Numbered from the stretch's first letter, positions 1 through 10,997 are shown. The stretch: 64,000 bases of DNA from Delftia sp. PS-11 (GCF_029870285.1 NZ_JACSYA010000011.1:1-64000); one strand, 5' to 3'. Translations and numbers: made by a program. Notes: generated from the letters alone by a model not told the origin.

Positions 1-3000
1 CATCTCCAGCACCTGCAGCGCAGCAGCGCCGGGAATGCGCTCACGCACCGCCGCCTGCGTCAGCACCAGAGAGATCCCGCTGTCGGCCACCATGTGCGCC
101 AGCCGCTTGGCCGGGTAGTCCGGGTCCAGTGGCACATAGGCGCCGCCGGCCTTGAGGATGGCCAGCAGGCCCACCACCATCTGCACCGAGCGCTGCATGG
201 CGATGCCAACGCGGGTCTCGGGGCGCACGCCCAGGGCGATCAGGCGGTGGGCCAGGCGGTTGGCGCGGGTGTTGAGTTCGGCGTAGGTCAGCTGTGCGGA
301 CCCGCAGGTCAGCGCCAGGGCCTGGGCCTGCTGACCAGCCACTGTGCCGAAGCGCTCGTGCAAAAGCGCTGGCTCGGCAAGTAGAGGCCTTGACCTACCG
401 CGCTGCGTAAGCTCCAGACCCTCGTCCACGCCGGCGAGCACTACATGACCCACACAGCCTCCTGGCAATGCAGCAAGTTGCAGCAGCAGGTGCTCGAAAC
501 GAGCGGCCAGCAGCCGGACCTCTGCATCGCTGAAATGCGTGCGCGCATATCCAAAGCCCAGGCGTAAACTGGCCCCCTGGTGCACGACCACGGTCATGCC
601 ATAGTTGGTTTGCTCATGGCTCAGTACGCCATGAAGAACGATGCCAGCCGGCGCGGCCTGTGCCAATGCATCGTCCAGCGGATAGTTCTCGAAAACAACG
701 ATGCTGTCGAACAAGCCCTGGGCACCTGCTCCCGCCCATTGCTGTATCTCGTACAACGGTGTGTGCTCATACTCGCGGGCGGCCATGGACTGCGCCTGCA
801 CTGCACGCAGCCATTCGCCGATCGGCTGACCCGCATCGACCTCAACCACTGTCGGCAACGTGTTGATGAACAGACCCAGGATCCGCTCAGCACCATCAAG
901 ATCGGTGGGACGGCCCGCCACAGTCGAGCCAAAGACCACGGTGCGCTGGCCCGTGCTGCCAGACAGCAGCAGACTCCATGCAGCCTGCACCAGCGTATGG
1001 AGCGTGACGCGTTCGGTACGGGCAAAGTGCAGCAATTCCTGCGTGGCCGCCCCGGCCAGGGACAGGTGGTACTCGCTATGGCCCTGGAGCGAAGCCTGTG
1101 CTGCGGCGGTGCGCGGCACGGCTGCCAGATACGTGGGGGCTTCCAGCGCCGCCAGTTGCTGTCGCCACCAGCCCCGGGCGGCCCGTGTGTCACGCATCCC
1201 CAACCAGCCGATGAAGTCACGGTAGCGCCGCGTGGGGGCCGCAGGTGGGCATCCTGCATAGTGCTGCAGGATCTCGGCCAGCAGCAGCGAGGTGCTCCAG
1301 CCGTCCAATAGCAGGTGGTGCCGGGTCCAGATCAGCCGGTGCCGATGCGCGGACAAGCGCACAAGCGCGAAACGCATGAGCGGAGGCCGAGCCAGATCAA
1401 AGCCGCGCTCACGCTCGTGCTGCGCGAGCGTGATCAGGGCGGGCCCTGGATCGTCCTGTGCACTGAAGTCATGCTCTGTCCAGGGCAATTCCACACGGCA
1501 TGCCACCCATTGCAGCAGATCCTGCCCGTCCAGGAAGGCTGTGCGCAATATGTCGTGCCGCTCGCTGGCCGCCTGCCAGGCCGCGCGCAGACGCGTCGGG
1601 TCCAAGTGTCCCAGGTCGAGTTGCAGCTGGTTCACATAGGCCATGCGGTGATCGCCAGAGAGACTGTGGAACATCAGACCAGCCTGCATTGGCGTCAGCC
1701 GGTACAGGTCTTGCAGGTCGTCAAGAGGCAGCGCGTCCAGCCGCTGCTGCGACACCCCGGCCAGAGGAAAATCGCTGGGTGTCACGCCGCGCCCGCCGTT
1801 CACGCAGTGGGAAATCAACGCCTTCAGTTCGTGATGGAAACGGTCTGCCAGGCCCTCGACGGTGGCTGCATCGTGCACGGCTGCGCTGTAGTGCCATTGC
1901 AGCACCAGCTCGCCGCGCTGTATGCAGGCCACCACTTCCAGCCAGGCACGCCGCATCGATTCCGGCGCACGCTGGCCGGTCACCAGTTCGCGCGCCAGCC
2001 GCCAGCCCAGGCCACCATCCAACGCCTGGTCCAGTTGCCCCAGGTAGTTGAAGGTCAGCTGCGGCTGCACCCGCGGCAGTTGCCTGCCTTCAGGCGCCAG
2101 ATGGCGCAGCAGTCCGTAGCCCAGGCCGTTGCCGGGGACGGCGCGCAGTTGCTCCTTGATGGCCTTGAGGCCAGCCCCTGGATTGACGTCGGCGCCCGGT
2201 CGCAGGCAGACCGGGTACAGCGTGGTGAACCAGCCCACGCTGCGGGCAAGGTCCATGTCCTCGCTCCAGGGCTCGCGCCCGTGGCCTTCGAGTTCGACCA
2301 GCACGCGGTCACGCCCGCCCCAGGCGCACAGCGTGCGCGCCAGTGCCGTCAGCAGCACGTCGTTGATCTGGGTGCGGTAGGCCGGCGGCACTTCGCTGAG
2401 CAACTGTTCGGTCAGTTCTTCGCCCAGCCGCCGTTCCACCGTGGCCGTATCCGCAACCGTGTTGCTGCCAGTTGCCCGGCCGGGCAGCGGTGCGCCGGCC
2501 TGCGCCAGCGTGTCGCCCCAATAGGCCAGTTCGGCATGCACGGCGGCCTGTGCGGCGCGCGACTGCAGCGCCTGCGTCCATTCACGCAAAGTGCTGGTCC
2601 GCGGACCGAGATCGACGGCCAGGGCCTTGCCAAGCTGCGCATAAGCGGTCTGCAGGTCATCGACCAGAATGCGCCAGGAAACGGCATCCACCACCAGATG
2701 GTGGGCGATCAGCAGCAACCGGCCCGAGCGCGTGCCGCCCAGATCCAGCCACACGGCCTTGAACGGCCGCTCCAGGCTCAGCGTCGTCTGCAGCGCTGCG
2801 GCGGCGTGCGCGATGGCAGCGCCCGCGTCATGTTCGGCCGACAGGTCCTTGGTTTCGAACGGCGGCTGCGCGGGGGAAGCTCCCACGCGCTGCGTCCAGC
2901 ACCCATTCTCGCAGGCGAAGCGCAGGCGCAGCGCCTCATGCTGGGTGACCACGGCATCGACCGCTGTGCGCAGGCGCGCCAGATCAGGCACCTCGCCCAA

Positions 3001-6000
3001 TGTCAGCAGCAGAGACTGGTTCCAGTGGTGGGGCTGGGCAAAGGTCTGTTCGAAGAACCAGTGCTGCACAGGCGTCAGGCCAAACGCTGCGCCGGCTTCG
3101 GCGGCAGGCGTTGCCGTGGCGGCCGGCACGGTCGCCACGGCACCATCCGTGACTGCGGCCAGCGCGGCAATAGTCTGCTGCTCCATGAGCTGCCTGGGCG
3201 TGAGCTTGAGGCCGCGCTTGCGCGCACGCGCCACGATCTGCAGCGCCAGGATGGAGTCGCCGCCCAGGCTGAAGAAGTTGTCGTGACGGCCAGGTGCCTC
3301 GGTGCGCAGCACCTGCGCCCAGATCTCGGCCAGCAATTGCTCAGTTGCACCCTGGGGCGCCTGGCCCAGGCCGGTGGCCGCCGTGGCGGCCTGCAGCACA
3401 GGGGCCGGCAGCGCGCGGCGATCGAGCTTGCCGTTGGCCGTCAACGGCATGGCTGGCAGATCGACGAAGTACGCAGGCAGCATGTAGTCGGCAAGGCGCG
3501 TGCCCAATGCGGCACGCAGGCCGTCGTGGTCGCCCGGCTGGCCGGGATCGCGCACCAGATAGGCGCACAGCCGCAGCTGGCCATCCTCGCCCGGCAAGGC
3601 CAGCACCTGGGCCTCGCGCACCGAAGGCTGTTCGCGCAGCGCCTGAGCGACTTCGCCAGGCTCCACACGAAAGCCCCGGATCTTGACCTGTCCGTCGAGC
3701 CGGCCCAGAAACTCCAGGCTGCCATCGGCCCGCTGGCGCACCTGGTCGCCCGTGCGGTACAGGCGCTGGCCGGGCTCGAAGGGACTGGCCACAAAGCGTT
3801 CTGCACTGAGACCAGGGCGATCCTGGTAGCCGCGCGCCAGGCCGGCGCCGCCGATGAACAACTCGCCCGGCAGGCCCTGGGGCACAGGCTGCAATGCGGC
3901 ATCCAGCACATGGGCACGCATGCCAGCCAGTGGCCTGCCGATCGGCAGGCTGGCAGCGGTGCGGTCGGCAGGCCCGGCTTCCTGGGTCAGCATGCCCACC
4001 GTGGTTTCGGTGGGGCCGTAGTGGTTGATCACACGGCAAGCGGGCTGCAGCGCGGTGATGCGCTCCAGCAGCGCCCACCCCGTCACCTCCCCGCCCAGCA
4101 CCAGGCAATGGCGCGGCAGAACCTGTTCAGGCCGGGCAGCGTTCAGCAGGGCCTGCAGGTGGCTGGGCACGATCTTGAGCACATCGACCTGGTGCGTGTG
4201 CATGTAGTCTGCAAAAGCATCGGGATCGAAGGCGCGCTCGGGGGATATCAGGTGCAGCAGGCGGCCGGAGCACAGCGCGCCGAACAGCACCGTGTGGCCC
4301 AGGTCGGCAGCCACCGTGGACACCATGGCCATGCTGCTGGCCTGCTCGGGCAGGTCCATCCGGGCCAGAACGCCCTGCACATAGTTGGCCAGCGCGCCAT
4401 GGCTGATCACCACGCCCTTGGGCTGGCCTGTGGAGCCCGAGGTATAGATGACATAGGCAGCCTGGTCCCGATGGGGCGCCCTGGTCTCGCAAGGCCCGCA
4501 AGAAGCTCCGTCCTCCGGGACCTGCCCGGACAGCGCTAGGGGCCAGGCAGGTACTTCGGGCGCCCATGCCGGCGCCTGTGCTGCCAGCAGCAGGCGGGCG
4601 CCGCTGTCGCGCAGCTGATAGGCCAGCCGCTCGGGCGGCAGCTCGGGGTCCAGTGGCACGTGGACGCAGCCGGCCTTGAGCACGGCCAGCATGCCCAGCA
4701 GCATTTCCGGAGAACGTGGCGCCAGCACCCCGACGCGGTCTTCCGGACCCAGCCCTTGCGCACGCAGCCGGGCTGCGAGATGACTGGCTTCGGCATCCAG
4801 TTGCATGAACGATGCGGTGCGCGACTCGGCGCGTACCGCCAGGCCCTGGCCCTGCCGCGCCACGGCGGCGTCCCACAGCGCCAGCACATGCGCCGCCTGC
4901 GGGCCTGCGGCTTCATGGCCCAAAACCGGTTGCGGCGCTGGCAGCGGTTCGGCCAGCGCCATGGCCGCCAGCGCAGCATCGGGCGCGGCCACCACCTGCT
5001 GCGCGCAGCGGGTCAGGCTGTGCGCGAAGACAGCGATGCGCTGCGCATCGAACAGGCCCGTATCGTAGATGAACACGCATTCGATGCCTTCGGCCCGGTC
5101 GGTGAAATCCAGGCTCAGGTCGAAATGCGCCGGGCCTGCCGTCAATGTCTGCATGTGCACGCGCAGGCCGGCAGCGCTGCGCTCGCGCTCCATGGCGTCC
5201 TGCTGGGTGCACTTGACCTGGAACAGCGGGTGCACTGCATGCTGGCGCTCGGGCGCCAGCGCCTCGACCAGCATGTCGAACGGCAGGTCGGCATGCTGCT
5301 GCGCATCCAGCACCGCCTGGCGCACCTGATCCAGCAGTTCGCCAAAACCCATCTGGGGCGTGGCATCGACCTGCAGCACCTGCAGGTTGAGCAGGTAGCC
5401 GATCAGCCCATGGGTCTCGGCCTTGCCCCGGTTGGCAATGGGCGTGCCCACGCGGATGCGGCGCTGGCCGCTCAGGCGGTACAGCAGCAGGTCCAGCAGG
5501 GCCGTCATGGCCATGAACAGCGAAGCGCCGCGCGCCCGCGCCAGAGCGCGCACCGCGCCGGACAGCTCGGCGGACCAGACAAAGCAGTGCCGGCCCTCGG
5601 CCGCGCCCGGCACAGCGCCGCGCGCATGGCTCAGGGGCAGCTCCAGCGGCGCGTGCTCCCGGCCCAGACGATCGCGCCAGTAGCGCAGTTGGCGTTCGCG
5701 CTCCCCGCCGTCCAGGCGCTGGCGTTCCCAGGCCGCGTAGTCGGCGAACTGGATGGGCATGGGCGCCAGCGCGGGGGGCTGCGCGCGCAATCGGGACTCG
5801 TAGCAGTGCAGCAACTCGTCGACCAGGATGCGCAGCGACCAGCCATCCGCCGCGATATGGTGCAGCGACAGGGCCAGCACATGGCGCTGCGCATCCAGGC
5901 GGTACAGGCAGGCGCGCAGCGGCGCCTGGCGGTCAAGGGCGAAAGGCGTCTGCGCAAAGCCTGCCAATGCGTCCTCCAGCGCGGCCTGCGCCGGCATATC

Positions 6001-6393
6001 GACCACAGGCATTGGCAACGACATGGCCCCGTGCGGCTGCACGGCCTGCAGCGCCTGGCCATCCTCGCCTGCCGTGAACAGGGTGCGCAGGATGTCATGG
6101 CGCGCCACCAGATCGCCCAGGGCCGCAGCCAGAGCCGCTGCATCAAGCGGGCCTTGCAGCTCCAGGCTGCCAGTCAGGTTGTAGGCCGGACTCTCGGGCG
6201 CGAGTTGCCATGTCAGCCAAAGGCTGCCCTGGGCGTGGGAAAGCAGCGCGGGGGCGGATGGATCGCGCCGTGGTATGTCCTGGCCGCCGCTCGGCGCCGC
6301 AGTGCCGCCGCCGCGCAGGCGGGCTTCGAGTTGGGCACGCTGCACGGGGCTGAGGCGGGCGCGCAGGGACTGTATATCTTGCGGTGCTGTCAT
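1..6393 (-). CDS. delG: Non-ribosomal peptide synthetase, DelG-like (C-A-T-E-C-A..., 3' part outside window)
   Basis: Large NRPS running off the left edge; 2,131 codons are in the window, and every motif I checked by translation is in one frame. Domains in order are: condensation (HHIAADG near residue 180), adenylation (A3 core YTSGSTGQPKG near 646), thiolation (NFFSLGGDSIL, Ser near 1044), epimerization (HHLVVDAVSW near 1231 and FNYLGQLD near 1450), condensation (HHLLLDGWS near 1691) and the start of a second adenylation domain (LTYAELNTRANRLAHRL near 2040). The first A-domain pocket reads D-L-T-K-V-G-H-V-G, close to the classic Asp code (DLTKVGHIG), so this module probably installs D-Asp or D-beta-hydroxy-Asp. 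The ATG lies 8 bp after the PKS stop and has no clear Shine-Dalgarno, suggesting coupling. The name rests on similarity of gene order to the delftibactin cluster. Confidence 0.9.
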   Translation of the reverse strand, partial: MTAPQDIQSLRARLSPVQRAQLEARLRGGGTAAPSGGQDIPRRDPSAPALLSHAQGSLWLTWQLAPESPAYNLTGSLELQGPLDAAALAAALGDLVARHDILRTLFTAGEDGQALQAVQPHGAMSLPMPVVDMPAQAALEDALAGFAQTPFALDRQAPLRACLYRLDAQRHVLALSLHHIAADGWSLRILVDELLHCYESRLRAQPPALAPMPIQFADYAAWERQRLDGGERERQLRYWRDRLGREHAPLELPLSHARGAVPGAAEGRHCFVWSAELSGAVRALARARGASLFMAMTALLDLLLYRLSGQRRIRVGTPIANRGKAETHGLIGYLLNLQVLQVDATPQMGFGELLDQVRQAVLDAQQHADLPFDMLVEALAPERQHAVHPLFQVKCTQQDAMERERSAAGLRVHMQTLTAGPAHFDLSLDFTDRAEGIECVFIYDTGLFDAQRIAVFAHSLTRCAQQVVAAPDAALAAMALAEPLPAPQPVLGHEAAGPQAAHVLALWDAAVARQGQGLAVRAESRTASFMQLDAEASHLAARLRAQGLGPEDRVGVLAPRSPEMLLGMLAVLKAGCVHVPLDPELPPERLAYQLRDSGARLLLAAQAPAWAPEVPAWPLALSGQVPEDGASCGPCETRAPHRDQAAYVIYTSGSTGQPKGVVISHGALANYVQGVLARMDLPEQASSMAMVSTVAADLGHTVLFGALCSGRLLHLISPERAFDPDAFADYMHTHQVDVLKIVPSHLQALLNAARPEQVLPRHCLVLGGEVTGWALLERITALQPACRVINHYGPTETTVGMLTQEAGPADRTAASLPIGRPLAGMRAHVLDAALQPVPQGLPGELFIGGAGLARGYQDRPGLSAERFVASPFEPGQRLYRTGDQVRQRADGSLEFLGRLDGQVKIRGFRVEPGEVAQALREQPSVREAQVLALPGEDGQLRLCAYLVRDPGQPGDHDGLRAALGTRLADYMLPAYFVDLPAMPLTANGKLDRRALPAPVLQAATAATGLGQAPQGATEQLLAEIWAQVLRTEAPGRHDNFFSLGGDSILALQIVARARKRGLKLTPRQLMEQQTIAALAAVTDGAVATVPAATATPAAEAGAAFGLTPVQHWFFEQTFAQPHHWNQSLLLTLGEVPDLARLRTAVDAVVTQHEALRLRFACENGCWTQRVGASPAQPPFETKDLSAEHDAGAAIAHAAAALQTTLSLERPFKAVWLDLGGTRSGRLLLIAHHLVVDAVSWRILVDDLQTAYAQLGKALAVDLGPRTSTLREWTQALQSRAAQAAVHAELAYWGDTLAQAGAPLPGRATGSNTVADTATVERRLGEELTEQLLSEVPPAYRTQINDVLLTALARTLCAWGGRDRVLVELEGHGREPWSEDMDLARSVGWFTTLYPVCLRPGADVNPGAGLKAIKEQLRAVPGNGLGYGLLRHLAPEGRQLPRVQPQLTFNYLGQLDQALDGGLGWRLARELVTGQRAPESMRRAWLEVVACIQRGELVLQWHYSAAVHDAATVEGLADRFHHELKALISHCVNGGRGVTPSDFPLAGVSQQRLDALPLDDLQDLYRLTPMQAGLMFHSLSGDHRMAYVNQLQLDLGHLDPTRLRAAWQAASERHDILRTAFLDGQDLLQWVACRVELPWTEHDFSAQDDPGPALITLAQHERERGFDLARPPLMRFALVRLSAHRHRLIWTRHHLLLDGWSTSLLLAEILQHYAGCPPAAPTRRYRDFIGWLGMRDTRAARGWWRQQLAALEAPTYLAAVPRTAAAQASLQGHSEYHLSLAGAATQELLHFARTERVTLHTLVQAAWSLLLSGSTGQRTVVFGSTVAGRPTDLDGAERILGLFINTLPTVVEVDAGQPIGEWLRAVQAQSMAAREYEHTPLYEIQQWAGAGAQGLFDSIVVFENYPLDDALAQAAPAGIVLHGVLSHEQTNYGMTVVVHQGASLRLGFGYARTHFSDAEVRLLAARFEHLLLQLAALPGGCVGHVVLAGVDEGLELTQRGRSRPLLAEPALLHERFGTVAGQQAQALALTCGSAQLTYAELNTRANRLAHRLIALGVRPETRVGIAMQRSVQMVVGLLAILKAGGAYVPLDPDYPAKRLAHMVADSGISLVLTQAAVRERIPGAAALQVLEM

Positions 6394-6401
6394 GGCGGTG
6401 T

Positions 6402-9400
6402 TCACGGATAAAGCGGCGAGACGGATGCGGGTTCGGGCGCCGTATGGGACGTGGCCCCGGCATCCAGGGACTGGATTTCCTCAATCAGCCGGGTTTCAAC
6501 CAGCTCGGCCAGGCGCCGCACGGTGGGCGTGCGCAGCATGGCTGCAGGATGGATTTCGACGCCATAGGCCTGGCGCACACGCGCCAGCAGCTGTATGGCC
6601 ATCAGGGAGTCGCCGCCGAGTTCGAACAGGTTGTCCTCGGCGCCCACGGGATCAACGCCCAGGAAGCTGCTCCAGAGCGCGGCCAGCCCGGTCTCCAGGT
6701 CTCCCTCAGGGGCCACGAAGCTGGCCAGGCTACCGGGCCGCGCCTGGGTGGGCAGCGCCCCGGCCGTCGCTGCCAACACCGCAGGCAGCGCCTGGTCCAG
6801 CAATTGGGCAAGGTCGGCATGGCGGCGCGCTTCCAGGTCGGTGGTGGACACGCAGACATGAGGCTGCACAGGGCCGGACAGGATGCGCTCGAACAGATGC
6901 GCGCCCTGCTCTGGTGCGATGCCCACACCTTCGGGCATGGGCGTGCCTGCCGCCATGCCCAGGCCGCGCCAACCGTCCCAGCCCACGGAAATCAGCGGCC
7001 AGCCGGCCGTGTGGCCATGGGCCACAGCCAGCGCATCAAGGCAGGCATTGGCGGCCGCATAGTCGATGCGGCCCAGGCCGCCGGCCACTGCCGCCAGCGA
7101 GGAGCACAGCAGCATGAAGTCCAGCGGCTGGCCATCCAGGGCGGCCAGCAAGGCCCGCGCTCCCTGCAGCTTGGGAGACAGCACCTGCAGCACGCCAGGG
7201 GCCTGCTTGTCGGCGAGCATGCCTTCGCCAGCCAGTCCTGCCGCATGGATGACGCCATGCACTTCGCCGAATTCGCGCCGCACCGCACCGAATGCATGGC
7301 GCATTTGCGCCTCGCTGGCTGCATCGGCCGCCAGAACGCACAGTCCGCCGCCCAGGCGTTCGATGTCCAGCAGCTGCCGCAGCCTATCGCGCAAACCATG
7401 CCCGGTCTGCGCATCCTGGGCCAGCGCCTGCCATTGGCTGCGCGCGGGCAGCGGCGTGCGGCCCAGCAGCACCAGCCTGGCCTGCCAGTGCTCGGCCAGA
7501 TGGCGCGCCAGCGCCAGCCCCACACCGCCCAGGCCACCCGTGATCAGATAGCAGCCGCCACGGCGCAGGCGTGGCGCAGCCGGCGCCTGCGGTTGCACGC
7601 GTTCGTAGCGCCGGCTCCAGCGGTGCGGGCCGCGAAAGGCCACGCCAGCCTGTGCGGGCGCATCGAATTCGGCGAGAAGGCGCTGCGCCAGGGCCTGCGC
7701 CTGGCCGTCCTGCGGCGCCAGCAGATCGACGATGCGGCAGGCCGTACCTGGCAGCTCCTGCGGAATCACCAGACAGGGTCCATGCAGCATGGCCTTGGCG
7801 GGCTGCAAGGCCTCGGTGCCCGACACATCCTCCAGCCCATCGGTGACCAGCAGCATGTCCAGCCCCTGGGGCGCAAGCGCAGCGGGCAAAGACTCCAGGG
7901 CCTGAGCCAGTGCCAATGGCCCCAGCAGGCAGCGCTCGGTGGCCTGCGCGTCATCGAGCACACCCAGGCTCCAGAGGTGGCAGATGCGCGCCACAGGCCC
8001 GGCCTCTGCGACGATCTGCGCCAGCGCACTCGCCCAGTCGCCGCGCTCTGTCATGCGCAGCGCATGGCGGCCGGCATCCAGGCGCTCATGGCACGGGCCC
8101 GGCTCGATGCGAACCAGGGGCATGGACTGGCTCGCGGCCCAGGCACGGGCCAGCGCATCTGCCAGCTCAGACCCGGCATCGGCCAGCAGCAGCATGCAGC
8201 CACGGGACGGCGCCCCCACGGCCGGCGTCTCTGGCGCGGTGCGCTGCCACACGGGGGCATACAGCCAGTCACCAGGATCGCCGGATGGCGCTGGCACAGA
8301 AGGCAGTGCGGGGGCAGGCCCGGCCGCAGGGATCCAGTGCGATGCGCGCTCGAACGGATAGCCAGGCAAGGGCACGCGCCGTGCACCCGGAGCGCTGCGC
8401 AGCAGCGGCGCATCGGCAGCCTCCAGCCCTGCGGCCCAGAGCTGGGCCAGGCAGTGCGCGGGCTGGCTGTGCTGCTGCGCATGGCCGGCGCCTGCCAGCG
8501 AAGCCAGTACCGGGCGCCCCCCGGCCTGCGGATGGCGCCGGGCCAGGCTGCTGAGGCTCTGGCCCGGCCCGACCTCCAGCAAGATGCGGTCGGGTTTTTC
8601 GAGCAGCGTATCGAGCCCCTGGGCAAAGCGTACCGTCCCGCGCATGTGCTGCAGCCAATAGGCCGGATCCATGGCTTGCTCACGGCGGATCCAGCGGCCA
8701 CTGAGATTGGAGACAAAGGCGATGGCAGGCGGATTCAGCGGGATGCCACGCAGCTTGTGTCCGAAGTCTGCAAGCACGGGATCGAGCAGCGAGCCATGGA
8801 AGGCATGGGAGACCTGCAGCCTGCGCAGCAGCACGCCCGTGCCTGCCAGCCCCTGCTCGGCAGCGGCAATCGCGGCCGGCCTGCCGGAAAGCACGCACAG
8901 ATCGGCTGCGTTGACGGCAGCGAGGTCGCAGCCAAGGCCCAGCCAGTGCTGCAGCGCGGACTCGGGCAAGCCGACCGCGAGCATGGCACCGGGTTCGGTG
9001 GACTGCATGATGCGGCCACGCGCAACTACGAGGTCAAGCGCATCATCGAGCGTGAACACCCCCGCCAGGCAGGCAGCCACATACTCGCCAATGCTGTGGC
9101 CCAGCATGGCATCGGGCCGCAGGCCCCAGGACATCCATAGCTGCGCCAGCGCGTATTCGACAATGAACAATGCCGGCTGGGTGGCCTGCGTCTGGGCCAG
9201 CGCCTGCGCCGCCTGGGCATCGGACGCATCGGCCAGCAGCCAGGACCGCAGGTCCATGCCCGACAGAGCCCTCACCGTGTCGCAGCAGCGGTCCACGATT
9301 GCGCGGAACACGGGCTCGCGCTCGTGCAGGCTGCGCGCCATGCCCGGATACTGTGCGCCCTGGCCCGGGAAAAGAAAAGCCAGGCTGGGCTGTGGCGACA

Positions 9401-10997
9401 GCACCGTGCCTGTGAAGCGCGCCGGACTGGCCGTCTGCTCAAGCGCAGCGATCGCCTCGGGCAGCCCTTCGGCGAGCACGGCCAGCCGGTGCGCATGGCG
9501 CTTGCGTCCTGCGCCCAGCGTATGCGCGACATCGGCCAGATCCAGATCGGGACACTGCTGCAGGTGCACTGCCAATTGGCTGGCAGCGGCCTGCAAGGCC
9601 TGGGGCGTGCGCGCCGACAGCTGCAACAGCCGCTGGGCTGGCGCGCAAGGCGCGGATGGCTGGGACCGCACCGGGTGCGGCGCCTCCTCCAGCACCATGT
9701 GCACGTTGGTGCCGCCCATGCCGAATGAACTCACGCCCGCCCTGCGCGGCCAAAGGGATGCCGGCCATGGCCGGGCCTGCGTGTTCACATAAAAGGGACT
9801 GCCGGCGAAGTCGATCTGCGGATTGGCCGACTCGAAATGCAGGCTGGGCGGCAGGGTGCGGTGTTTGAGCGCCATGACCGCATTGATGAGGCCGGCGATG
9901 CCCGCAGCCGCATCCAGATGGCCGATATGGGTCTTGACCGAGCCCAGAGCGCAATAGCCGCGCTGCGCAGTGCTGCTGCGAAACGCCTGCGTCAGCGCGG
10001 CGACCTCAATGGGGTCGCCCAGCGTGGTGCCCGTGCCATGGGCCTCGACATAGCCGATGGAGGCGGCATCGATGCCAGCCATGGCATGGGCCGCGCGTAT
10101 GGCCTCAGCCTGCCCGTCCACGCTGGGCGCGTTGTAGCCGATCTTGCGCGCACCGTCGTTGTTGACCGCGCTGCCCCGGATCACGGCATGGACGGTATCG
10201 CCATCGCGCAGCGCATCATCCAGGCGTTTGAGCACGGCCACGCCCGCACCACTGCCGAGCATGGTGCCATCGGCGCGGCCATCAAAGGCACGGCAGCGCC
10301 CGTCAGAGGAGAGGATGGCGCCAGGCTGGTGCAGATAGCCTGCGCCCTGCATCAGATTGAGCCAGACGCCACCGGCAAGGGCCATGTCGCATTCAAGCCC
10401 CAGCAGCGACTGGCAGGCCATATGCACCGCCGCCAGCGAGGTCGAGCAGGCCGTCTGCACCGTCACGGCCGGGCCACGCAGATTGAGTTTGTAGGCCACG
10501 CGCGTACACAGCGCATCGGCTGCATTGCCGTTGAGCAGGGCAATCAGCCCAGCAATGCCGCCGCTCCATTGCGCGTGCGGCAGCAGATGGCGCATCAGGT
10601 AGAGATTGGCCCCTGCGCCAGCAAACACGCCAGCGGGCACCTCCAGCCGCTCGGCGTCGTAGCCCGCGTTCTCCAGCGCCTGCCAGGCGCTTTCGAGAAA
10701 GATACGCTGCTGAGGGTCGATCTGGCTGGCCTCGCGCGGCGTGTAGCCGAAAAAACCGGCATCAAACCCGTCCATGCCCTCGAACACCACGCCCGACTTC
10801 ACGCAGGCCGGATCGCCCAGCAGGGCCGCAGCCGTTCCCTGGGAGCGCAGCGCCTCGTCGCTGAAGTCGGCCACGGCCTCGCGGCCTTCGCGGATATTGC
10901 GCCAGAACATCTCCACGCCGTCCGCGCCAGGAAAGCGCCCGGCCATGCCGATGATGGCGATCTCCACGCCGCTGTAACCCGGATCCTGAGCACGCAT
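6402..10997 (-). CDS. delF: Type I polyketide synthase, DelF-like (KS-AT-KR-ACP)
   Basis: Single-module modular PKS of 1,531 aa. The ketosynthase (about 10-430) has active-site Cys184 in TACSTSL plus VEAHGTGTTLGDP and THIGHL. The acyltransferase (about 530-840) has GHSIGEY and the HAFH motif typical of malonyl-CoA-specific domains. The ketoreductase (about 1130-1340) has the nucleotide loop TGGLGGVG and a Ser/Tyr/Asn set (LCSSLA, IDYAAAN). The ACP (about 1440-1500) carries its serine in FELGGDSLM. No DH or ER is seen, so a beta-hydroxyacyl extension is predicted. A TTG lies just upstream, but ATG at 10997 sits 7 nt from AGGAGG and overlaps the upstream NRPS stop as TGATG, so it was chosen. 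The protein should add one C2 unit between the flanking NRPS genes. Confidence 0.92.
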   Translation of the reverse strand: MRAQDPGYSGVEIAIIGMAGRFPGADGVEMFWRNIREGREAVADFSDEALRSQGTAAALLGDPACVKSGVVFEGMDGFDAGFFGYTPREASQIDPQQRIFLESAWQALENAGYDAERLEVPAGVFAGAGANLYLMRHLLPHAQWSGGIAGLIALLNGNAADALCTRVAYKLNLRGPAVTVQTACSTSLAAVHMACQSLLGLECDMALAGGVWLNLMQGAGYLHQPGAILSSDGRCRAFDGRADGTMLGSGAGVAVLKRLDDALRDGDTVHAVIRGSAVNNDGARKIGYNAPSVDGQAEAIRAAHAMAGIDAASIGYVEAHGTGTTLGDPIEVAALTQAFRSSTAQRGYCALGSVKTHIGHLDAAAGIAGLINAVMALKHRTLPPSLHFESANPQIDFAGSPFYVNTQARPWPASLWPRRAGVSSFGMGGTNVHMVLEEAPHPVRSQPSAPCAPAQRLLQLSARTPQALQAAASQLAVHLQQCPDLDLADVAHTLGAGRKRHAHRLAVLAEGLPEAIAALEQTASPARFTGTVLSPQPSLAFLFPGQGAQYPGMARSLHEREPVFRAIVDRCCDTVRALSGMDLRSWLLADASDAQAAQALAQTQATQPALFIVEYALAQLWMSWGLRPDAMLGHSIGEYVAACLAGVFTLDDALDLVVARGRIMQSTEPGAMLAVGLPESALQHWLGLGCDLAAVNAADLCVLSGRPAAIAAAEQGLAGTGVLLRRLQVSHAFHGSLLDPVLADFGHKLRGIPLNPPAIAFVSNLSGRWIRREQAMDPAYWLQHMRGTVRFAQGLDTLLEKPDRILLEVGPGQSLSSLARRHPQAGGRPVLASLAGAGHAQQHSQPAHCLAQLWAAGLEAADAPLLRSAPGARRVPLPGYPFERASHWIPAAGPAPALPSVPAPSGDPGDWLYAPVWQRTAPETPAVGAPSRGCMLLLADAGSELADALARAWAASQSMPLVRIEPGPCHERLDAGRHALRMTERGDWASALAQIVAEAGPVARICHLWSLGVLDDAQATERCLLGPLALAQALESLPAALAPQGLDMLLVTDGLEDVSGTEALQPAKAMLHGPCLVIPQELPGTACRIVDLLAPQDGQAQALAQRLLAEFDAPAQAGVAFRGPHRWSRRYERVQPQAPAAPRLRRGGCYLITGGLGGVGLALARHLAEHWQARLVLLGRTPLPARSQWQALAQDAQTGHGLRDRLRQLLDIERLGGGLCVLAADAASEAQMRHAFGAVRREFGEVHGVIHAAGLAGEGMLADKQAPGVLQVLSPKLQGARALLAALDGQPLDFMLLCSSLAAVAGGLGRIDYAAANACLDALAVAHGHTAGWPLISVGWDGWRGLGMAAGTPMPEGVGIAPEQGAHLFERILSGPVQPHVCVSTTDLEARRHADLAQLLDQALPAVLAATAGALPTQARPGSLASFVAPEGDLETGLAALWSSFLGVDPVGAEDNLFELGGDSLMAIQLLARVRQAYGVEIHPAAMLRTPTVRRLAELVETRLIEEIQSLDAGATSHTAPEPASVSPLYP

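Noticed and set aside
1315..4539. Very long open frame (1,074 aa) on the plus strand
   Set aside because: Composition is low-complexity Gln/His/Arg, with no motifs, and it lies antisense to NRPS domains that read perfectly on the minus strand. It is a GC-rich shadow.
6384..9140. Long plus-strand open frame (918 aa)
   Set aside because: It is antisense to the PKS gene, with no recognisable domains.
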